DNA of 11,349 nucleotides from assembly GCA_030596405.1 (NCBI GenBank), contig JAUVKB010000052.1, positions 1 through 11,349 on the forward strand, written 5' to 3'. Under the pieces are notes generated by a model. That model was not told the origin of the DNA and did no database searches. It saw only the letters and a list, made by a program, of their open reading frames with translations. This document shows, piece after piece, positions 7,253 through 11,349 of this stretch. Made by a program: the position numbers and the translations under genes. Each line of letters starts with the position of its first letter. The first letter of the stretch is position 1. Origin of the DNA: Deltaproteobacteria bacterium. GTDB taxonomy: Bacteria; Desulfobacterota; Desulfobacteria; Desulfobacterales; JAUVKB01.

Positions 7253-8182
7253 TTATATTTTACTTATATAATGTTCTGCTGAAGATACCGCTATAGCAGC
7301 ATCGCCAACCGCAGTTGTGATTTGGCGCAACGGGGTGTCCCTTGCATCTCCTGCAGCATATACACCAGATACCGAGGTTTGCATGTTTTTATCCACAATT
7401 ACAAATCCTAATTCATCCAAAGCTACAGTGTCCTTTAAAAAATCGGTGTTCGGCTGAATACCCACCCAGACAAAACAACCGTCCACTCCCAATTGTTTTG
7501 TTTCACCAGTTTTAATATTTTTTATAGAAATTTTTTCAACATCTGAGGACCCTTCAATGCTTGTTACAACTGAATCCCATACAAACTCTATTTTTTCGTT
7601 GGCAAAAGCTCGTTCCTGTAAAGTTTTGTTTGCCCTGAGCTGGTCCCGTCTATGAATAATATAAACCTTTTTTGCAAATCTGGTTAAAAAAATACTCTCC
7701 TGGACAGCTGTATCACCTCCGCCTATTGCTGCAAGAATACGGTCTTTAAAGAATGGCCCGTCACAGGTTGCACAAAAAGATACGCCTTTTCCATAAAAAT
7801 TGTCTTCGCCGGGTATGTTCAATTTCGTCGGAGAAGCGCCTGTTGCAATAATAATTGTATCTGTAGTAATAATTCTGTCTCCAAGTTGAATCTTTTTTAC
7901 CTGTTCTGATAAATCGACAGAAACTACCTCATTATTTTCGATATTAAGTTCAAACTTTTTTACCTGTTCGGTTATCTTCTGAACAAGCTCAGCGCCGCCG
8001 ATCCCTTCCGGAAAGCCAGGATAATTTTCAACAAGGTCGGTTACAAGAACTTGTCCGCCCGGCACAACCTTTTCAATCATAATCACGTTTAGCCTGGCGC
8101 GTGCTGCATAAAGGCCAGCGGTTAGACCAGCTGGGCCGCCGCCTATTATGACAAGATCATAATCGCCTTTTTTCATTATCAT
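7253..8182 (-). CDS. trxB: Thioredoxin-disulfide reductase (thioredoxin reductase)
   Basis: TrxB is an FAD enzyme that passes electrons from NADPH to thioredoxin in the cytoplasm. In order: the FAD-binding GGGPAGLTAGLYAARA (14-29), the redox pair Cys137-A-T-Cys140, the nucleotide-binding GGGDTA (154-159), the HRRDQLRA patch typical of NADPH preference (177-184), and the C-terminal FAD motif YAAGDARDTPLRQ (275-287). The 309-residue length is normal for the low-molecular-weight form. Two starts compete: ATG 8182 overlaps the trxA stop by 4 bases, but the CAGGA ribosome site lies only a few bases before it; ATG 8176, two codons later, has about 9 bases and may be the true start (307 residues). 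The gene is coupled to trxA, its direct substrate, and to bamD downstream. Confidence 0.97.
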   Translation of the reverse strand: MIMKKGDYDLVIIGGGPAGLTAGLYAARARLNVIMIEKVVPGGQVLVTDLVENYPGFPEGIGGAELVQKITEQVKKFELNIENNEVVSVDLSEQVKKIQLGDRIITTDTIIIATGASPTKLNIPGEDNFYGKGVSFCATCDGPFFKDRILAAIGGGDTAVQESIFLTRFAKKVYIIHRRDQLRANKTLQERAFANEKIEFVWDSVVTSIEGSSDVEKISIKNIKTGETKQLGVDGCFVWVGIQPNTDFLKDTVALDELGFVIVDKNMQTSVSGVYAAGDARDTPLRQITTAVGDAAIAVSSAEHYISKI

Positions 8183-8514
8183 ATTTCCTGAAGCACTTTA
8201 TGTATTGTTTCCTCAAGTTTTGTTTTTGCCACGACACCTGTAATCTGTTCCACTACTTTTCCCTTTTTAAAAAATATAAGTGTGGGAATCGCTTTTATAC
8301 CGTATTTGCCCGGTGTAACAGGATTATTGTCAACATTGCACTTTGTAAATTTAATTTTGTCGCCAAAAACAGTCTCCAGCTCTTCAAGCATAGGACCTAT
8401 TGCCCTGCAGGGACCACACCAGGGAGCCCAAAAATCTACCAATACCGGTTTTTCATCCTCCAGCACTTCTGAAACAAAACTTCCCTCATCAATTTCCAAA
8501 ATATCTTTTGCCAT
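8179..8514 (-). CDS. trxA: Thioredoxin
   Basis: This 111-residue cytoplasmic thioredoxin reduces disulfides in target proteins and is itself reduced by TrxB. It shows the standard fold signatures: VDFWAPWCGPC with the redox pair Cys33/Cys36, the buried-Asp VDFWA strand, the cis-proline loop at I76-P77-T78, and the C-terminal G-x-V helix region. No signal peptide or membrane helix is present. The start ATG is preceded by AAAGGAT at 7 bases. The stop overlaps the trxB start by 4 bases (ATGA), a tightly coupled substrate-enzyme pair. The 349 bases upstream, before the hemW stop, probably contain its promoter, but I could not define one. Confidence 0.97.
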   Translation of the reverse strand: MAKDILEIDEGSFVSEVLEDEKPVLVDFWAPWCGPCRAIGPMLEELETVFGDKIKFTKCNVDNNPVTPGKYGIKAIPTLIFFKKGKVVEQITGVVAKTKLEETIHKVLQEI

Positions 8515-8562
8515 AATATTATCCTTTTAACTAATTGGGAGTTCCGGATATAGTCAATTTTC

Positions 8563-8587
8563 TGTTGTCATTTTTTGTTGTCACAAC
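8563..8587. promoter_or_regulatory. Direct repeat plus palindrome upstream of trxA
   Basis: TGTTGTCA occurs at 8563-8570 and again at 8576-8583, a 13-base period. The second copy extends into a perfect 11-base palindrome, GTTGT-C-ACAAC (8577-8587). These sites lie 49 to 73 bases before the trxA start, where a transcription factor could act. On the minus strand TTGACT (8557-8552) lies between them and the gene and resembles a -35 box, but no acceptable -10 is found 16 to 18 bases on. A role in trx control is inference only. Confidence 0.2.
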
Positions 8588-8615
8588 GAATTTTTTCCTT
8601 ACATTTCTCTCTTCT

Positions 8616-8845
8616 TTACTTAGAAGATTCGTTTGGACCAACATTCTGATCAAAGTCACCGGACAAACATTTCCAACCACTTCTGACAAAAAAACTGGTG
8701 CCACTCCTACCACAGGCATTAGTCCAAGTCAATGGCATATTATTACAATTGTCCACATTACCAGTGCAGGTAAATTCTTCACAACAATTATTATTAGGCA
8801 CGTCTATGTTGAAAGTGATAGTTATTTCTGTAAAGCTTTTTGCAT
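8616..8845 (-). pseudogene. Small Cys-rich ORF with an early frame break at an A5 tract
   Basis: The 349-base spacer between hemW and trxA holds an open minus-strand frame (8858 to 8616) with protein-like character: residues reading ITITFNIDVPNNNCC, then six Cys in all, Trp/Asn/Gly-rich, ending NESSK. In that frame the only start is GTG at 8801. A strong ribosome site, GGGAGGG (8855-8849), stands before an ATG at 8845, but that ATG reads only seven codons. It becomes continuous with the Cys-rich frame if the A5 tract at 8841-8837 is one base longer or read with a -1 slip, giving a 76-residue protein starting MQKSFTEITITF. I do not recognise the family. It may be a recent pseudogene, a frameshifted or phase-variable gene, a base-call error, or chance. 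It is codirectional with hemW and trxA. Confidence 0.3.
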
Positions 8846-8863
8846 ATACCCTCCCATTTTACA

Positions 8864-10090
8864 TTATATCTTACGGCATATGAGCATTTCAACAATGGCG
8901 TCGTGAAACAACATTCCCTTTCTTGAAAGTGCGCACAGGTTTTGATCAAGTCTTAGCAGCCCGTTTTTTTCAAGATCCATAATAATTTTCTTAAATATTT
9001 TCTTAAAATTTACACCAAATTTTTCGTCAAAAATATCGATCTGTATTCCGTCTGTTTGTCTCAGCCCCAGGTAAATCGCCTCTATTATCTGTTGTTCCCT
9101 GTTTAAAAGCTCTTTTTTTTCTATGGGAAGTCTTCCTGCATCGATGTCGCGGATATATTTTTGAACATCAGAGCAGTTCCAATAGCGGTAAGGTTCAATA
9201 AATGAATGGGAAGAAGGCCCAAACCCTATGTATGGGGCAAACGACCAATACTTCCGGTTATGCCTGGATTTATTTAGTTCCGGTTTTGATAAGCCTGGTT
9301 TTGACGAATCTGATCTTGCAAAATTTGATATCTCGTATTGCATATAACCATAATCGATTAAAGATTCAATTGTAAGCTCAAAAAGATCGGCAACCAGATG
9401 TTCGGGCAGCGGACAAAACAGCCCTTTTTGTCTGTCATTATTCATGGCGGTTCCCGATTCATAGGTAAGCGTGTAACAGGAGAGATGCTCAGGTGCAAGT
9501 TCAACGGTTTTTTTTAAGTCCATAAGCCAGGACTTTTTTGTCTGGTTCGGGATACCGTATATCAGATCAAGCCCGATATTATCAAACCCGGCGTTTCTGG
9601 CCCATTCAACGGCAAAAATTGCGTCCCTGGCTGAATGAATCCGTCCAAGAAAATTAAGATTTTTATCTTGAAACGATTGCACCCCGATATTTATACGATT
9701 TACGCCTGTGTGTTTATATTCTTTTAAACGGTCAAGATCCACTGTGCCCGGGTTAACCTCTATAGTTATTTCAGCATCGGGGAGGATTTTAAAGAGACTG
9801 TAAGCTGTTTCAATGAGTTGCCCGATATGTCTTGCGCTAAAGACAGACGGGGTGCCGCCCCCGATATATATTGTATCAAAGGGAAAAGGGATATCGCATG
9901 ACATTGCCATCTCTTTCATAAGCGCCCTGATAAAGGGCTGTTTAAGCGACAGATCGGTTGCCGAATAAAAATCACAATAGGGGCACTTATGAACACAAAA
10001 AGGAAGGTGGATGTATATTCCTGCGTAATCAGTCTTGTTTGGGGATATGCTGTTCAAAGAGTTCAACGTACTTTGGCTAAAACAGACCAT
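8864..10090 (-). CDS. hemW: Radical SAM protein HemW (HemN-like, heme chaperone family)
   Basis: HemW is a radical SAM relative of coproporphyrinogen dehydrogenase HemN that in studied bacteria binds heme and acts as a heme chaperone instead of making it. The radical-SAM cluster motif is Cys32-x3-Cys36-x2-Cys39 (FCVHKCPYCDF), of HemW spacing and context, followed by GGGTPS (77-82), the SAM region IEVNPGT (110-116) and GVQSFQ (136-141). The HNxxYW heme-binding motif typical of HemW is present at 277-282, and a HemN C-terminal domain follows. A low-complexity insert with a repeated S-K-P-x-L pentapeptide (about 262-274) precedes HNRKYW. Its ATG lies 28 bases inside the 3' end of ispH-ubiA in another frame, so translation is probably coupled; no good ribosome site is seen. 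N-terminal residues 1-20 are not family-conserved, so the exact start is uncertain. Confidence 0.93.
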   Translation of the reverse strand: MVCFSQSTLNSLNSISPNKTDYAGIYIHLPFCVHKCPYCDFYSATDLSLKQPFIRALMKEMAMSCDIPFPFDTIYIGGGTPSVFSARHIGQLIETAYSLFKILPDAEITIEVNPGTVDLDRLKEYKHTGVNRINIGVQSFQDKNLNFLGRIHSARDAIFAVEWARNAGFDNIGLDLIYGIPNQTKKSWLMDLKKTVELAPEHLSCYTLTYESGTAMNNDRQKGLFCPLPEHLVADLFELTIESLIDYGYMQYEISNFARSDSSKPGLSKPELNKSRHNRKYWSFAPYIGFGPSSHSFIEPYRYWNCSDVQKYIRDIDAGRLPIEKKELLNREQQIIEAIYLGLRQTDGIQIDIFDEKFGVNFKKIFKKIIMDLEKNGLLRLDQNLCALSRKGMLFHDAIVEMLICRKI

Positions 10091-11349
10091 AAGAGCGTAA
10101 TAATACCGGTCAGGACAAATTGTGTCTCAATTAAAAATTCGAGTCCGATACCCGGAAGCATATAGCCTTTTTCATGAGCCACTATCACGGACAAGATAAT
10201 AATCGGGCATATTGCAAGTGCGTATCCAAGGTTTGCAACAAAATGAAACACGCTTGATAAGAACAATAAAATAAAGACAAAGAGTAAAATAGACTTCAAA
10301 AGAGTCAGGGTCTGTTGTTCGCCCAAAAGGATTGGAATAGTCTCCTTGCCCACGATCCGGTCTCCCTGCATATCAAGAATATCGAAAAAGGCTGTTCTTA
10401 CAAATACCATGCATACAGACCACGTAAAAACCAGTGCAGTGTTAAAACCGGCTTCTCCTGATTCGGACAGGGCTGGAAATATCGAAGTCACAATTCCCCA
10501 TGCCAGCGTTATAAGAACTGTCTTTGAACCCGGTATATCCCTTATTCTCCTGTATTTGTAGCCCTTTGTTTTTTGTGGCACCAGTTTTATGTTGTACAAA
10601 AGTCCCATTATGCTCATGAGAAAAAGGATCAAAAAAGGGGCCCATCCCATGGCAGATGCTGTTATAATGCCTATGCCGCCGGAAATTAAAGCGAGAAGTA
10701 TCAGAAAAATCTTATGCTTATTATAAAAATGTGCCCTGTCAGGATCATTAAAGCGGTCTGCTTTTACACCGGTAAGGTTGTTTAAGATATGCATTGATTG
10801 CACATAAAAAACGGCTATAAGAACATTTTGCAAGTGATCGTTAATTCCCAAAAGTTTAGTGCATGCATAGCACAGGCATCCTGCGCCGATAGATACATAG
10901 ATGTTTGTAAGGAGAAGAAAGCGTTGTGCCGTAAAAACTGTTTTGCGCCACCCTTCTTTTTTTTTCAAAGGCAATGCCTTGATCGCTCGATAAACTTTTT
11001 TTATTATCCAGTTTGGCGTAGAAGCTCCTGCAGTTAGCCCTATGCATTGTGCTGAAGCAAGAACATTGTCATTAAGTTCCGTTTCCGTTTCAATATGATA
11101 AACCGGTTTCCCTGTCTGCCTGGCAATTTCGAAAAGACGCTGAGTGTTTCCGCTGTTATGCCCGCCCACTACGACTATAGCGTCTGTTACCTCTGCGAGA
11201 CTATTTACCTCGGCCTGTCGTTTAACTGTGGAATCACATATTGTATCAAAAATTTTGTAGTGAGGGTATTTGCGTATTGCCCTGTCTTTAATTTTTTTGA
11301 AAAAAATAGTGTTCTGTGTAGTTTGTGCTACAATGATGGCATTGTCAAA
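10063..11349 (-). CDS. ispH: IspH-UbiA fusion (HMBPP reductase C-terminal part plus prenyltransferase), 5' end outside window
   Basis: The frame is open from the window edge to the stop at 10063 (428 residues visible). Residues 1 to about 125 are the C-terminal part of IspH, the [4Fe-4S] enzyme that makes IPP and DMAPP from HMBPP: VAQTTQN, the cluster ligand in DTICDST (Cys38 here, equivalent to E. coli Cys197), GGHNSGNT (62-69) and TAGASTP (106-112). A basic linker follows, then a roughly 290-residue multi-helix membrane domain of the UbiA superfamily, with an Asn/Asp-rich first motif (NNLTGVKADRFNDPDR, 190-205) and a second motif D323-ILD-MQGD-R (323-331), then the ETIPILLG loop. UbiA enzymes prenylate aromatic or lipid acceptors; the acceptor here is unknown. 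The N-terminal IspH part with its first two Cys ligands lies beyond the edge. hemW overlaps the 3' end by 28 bases. Confidence 0.9.
   Translation of the reverse strand, partial: FDNAIIVAQTTQNTIFFKKIKDRAIRKYPHYKIFDTICDSTVKRQAEVNSLAEVTDAIVVVGGHNSGNTQRLFEIARQTGKPVYHIETETELNDNVLASAQCIGLTAGASTPNWIIKKVYRAIKALPLKKKEGWRKTVFTAQRFLLLTNIYVSIGAGCLCYACTKLLGINDHLQNVLIAVFYVQSMHILNNLTGVKADRFNDPDRAHFYNKHKIFLILLALISGGIGIITASAMGWAPFLILFLMSIMGLLYNIKLVPQKTKGYKYRRIRDIPGSKTVLITLAWGIVTSIFPALSESGEAGFNTALVFTWSVCMVFVRTAFFDILDMQGDRIVGKETIPILLGEQQTLTLLKSILLFVFILLFLSSVFHFVANLGYALAICPIIILSVIVAHEKGYMLPGIGLEFLIETQFVLTGIITLLWSVLAKVR

Noticed and set aside
8531..8719. Second minus-strand 62-residue ORF in the trxA-hemW spacer
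   Set aside because: Its start has no ribosome site, it overlaps the Cys-rich frame, and its tail runs to the trxA ribosome site; no family features are seen.
8535..8906. Plus-strand 123-residue ORF between trxA and hemW
   Set aside because: It uses a TTG start with no ribosome site, runs antisense to all neighbours, overlaps the hemW end and reads as hydrophobic low-information sequence; more likely the shadow of minus-strand sequence.
10063..11169. UbiA gene starting at GTG 11169
   Set aside because: The frame stays open to the window edge and the residues before the GTG are clear IspH sequence (DTICDST and on), so this is an internal Val codon.

Overview
The window carries a compact, bacterial, mostly housekeeping gene set from an AT-rich genome. 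The best guess for the source is a member of the Desulfobacterota (Desulfobacterales-like). This rests on the gene neighbourhood (ispG-proS-rel followed by rpmB), the IspH-UbiA fusion, and a left-edge repeat that I recall from such genomes; none of this was checked against a database.

Left edge (1-910): an extragenic repeat-like block with a perfect 15-bp inverted repeat at 26-84. Next comes a minus-strand gene of unknown function (234-668) built from two 50-residue repeats, then a 242-base divergent spacer. Plus-strand block (911-5759): ispG (MEP isoprenoid pathway), proS of the archaeal/eukaryotic type, and a bifunctional rel (ppGpp synthetase/hydrolase). This block converges on a minus-strand rpmB (5769-5960), which has its own recognisable promoter.

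Minus-strand block, in transcription order from the right edge (11349 down to 6129): a partial ispH fused in frame to a UbiA-family prenyltransferase, hemW (overlapping it by 28 bases), a 349-base spacer holding a probably broken small Cys-rich ORF, trxA, trxB, bamD and a DUF523 gene. Within trxA-trxB-bamD-DUF523 the genes overlap by 4 bases or sit 3 bases apart, so they look like one translationally coupled unit joining cytoplasmic thiol redox to outer-membrane assembly.

The two [4Fe-4S] enzymes that end the MEP pathway, IspG and IspH, lie at opposite ends of the window. IspH is joined to an enzyme family that uses prenyl diphosphates, which suggests (inference) coupling of isoprenoid supply to quinone or lipid prenylation. 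No tRNA, rRNA, CRISPR array or complete insertion sequence was seen. The least explained items are the double-repeat protein at 234-668, the left-edge repeat, the small frame-disrupted ORF at 8616-8845, and the IspH-UbiA fusion.
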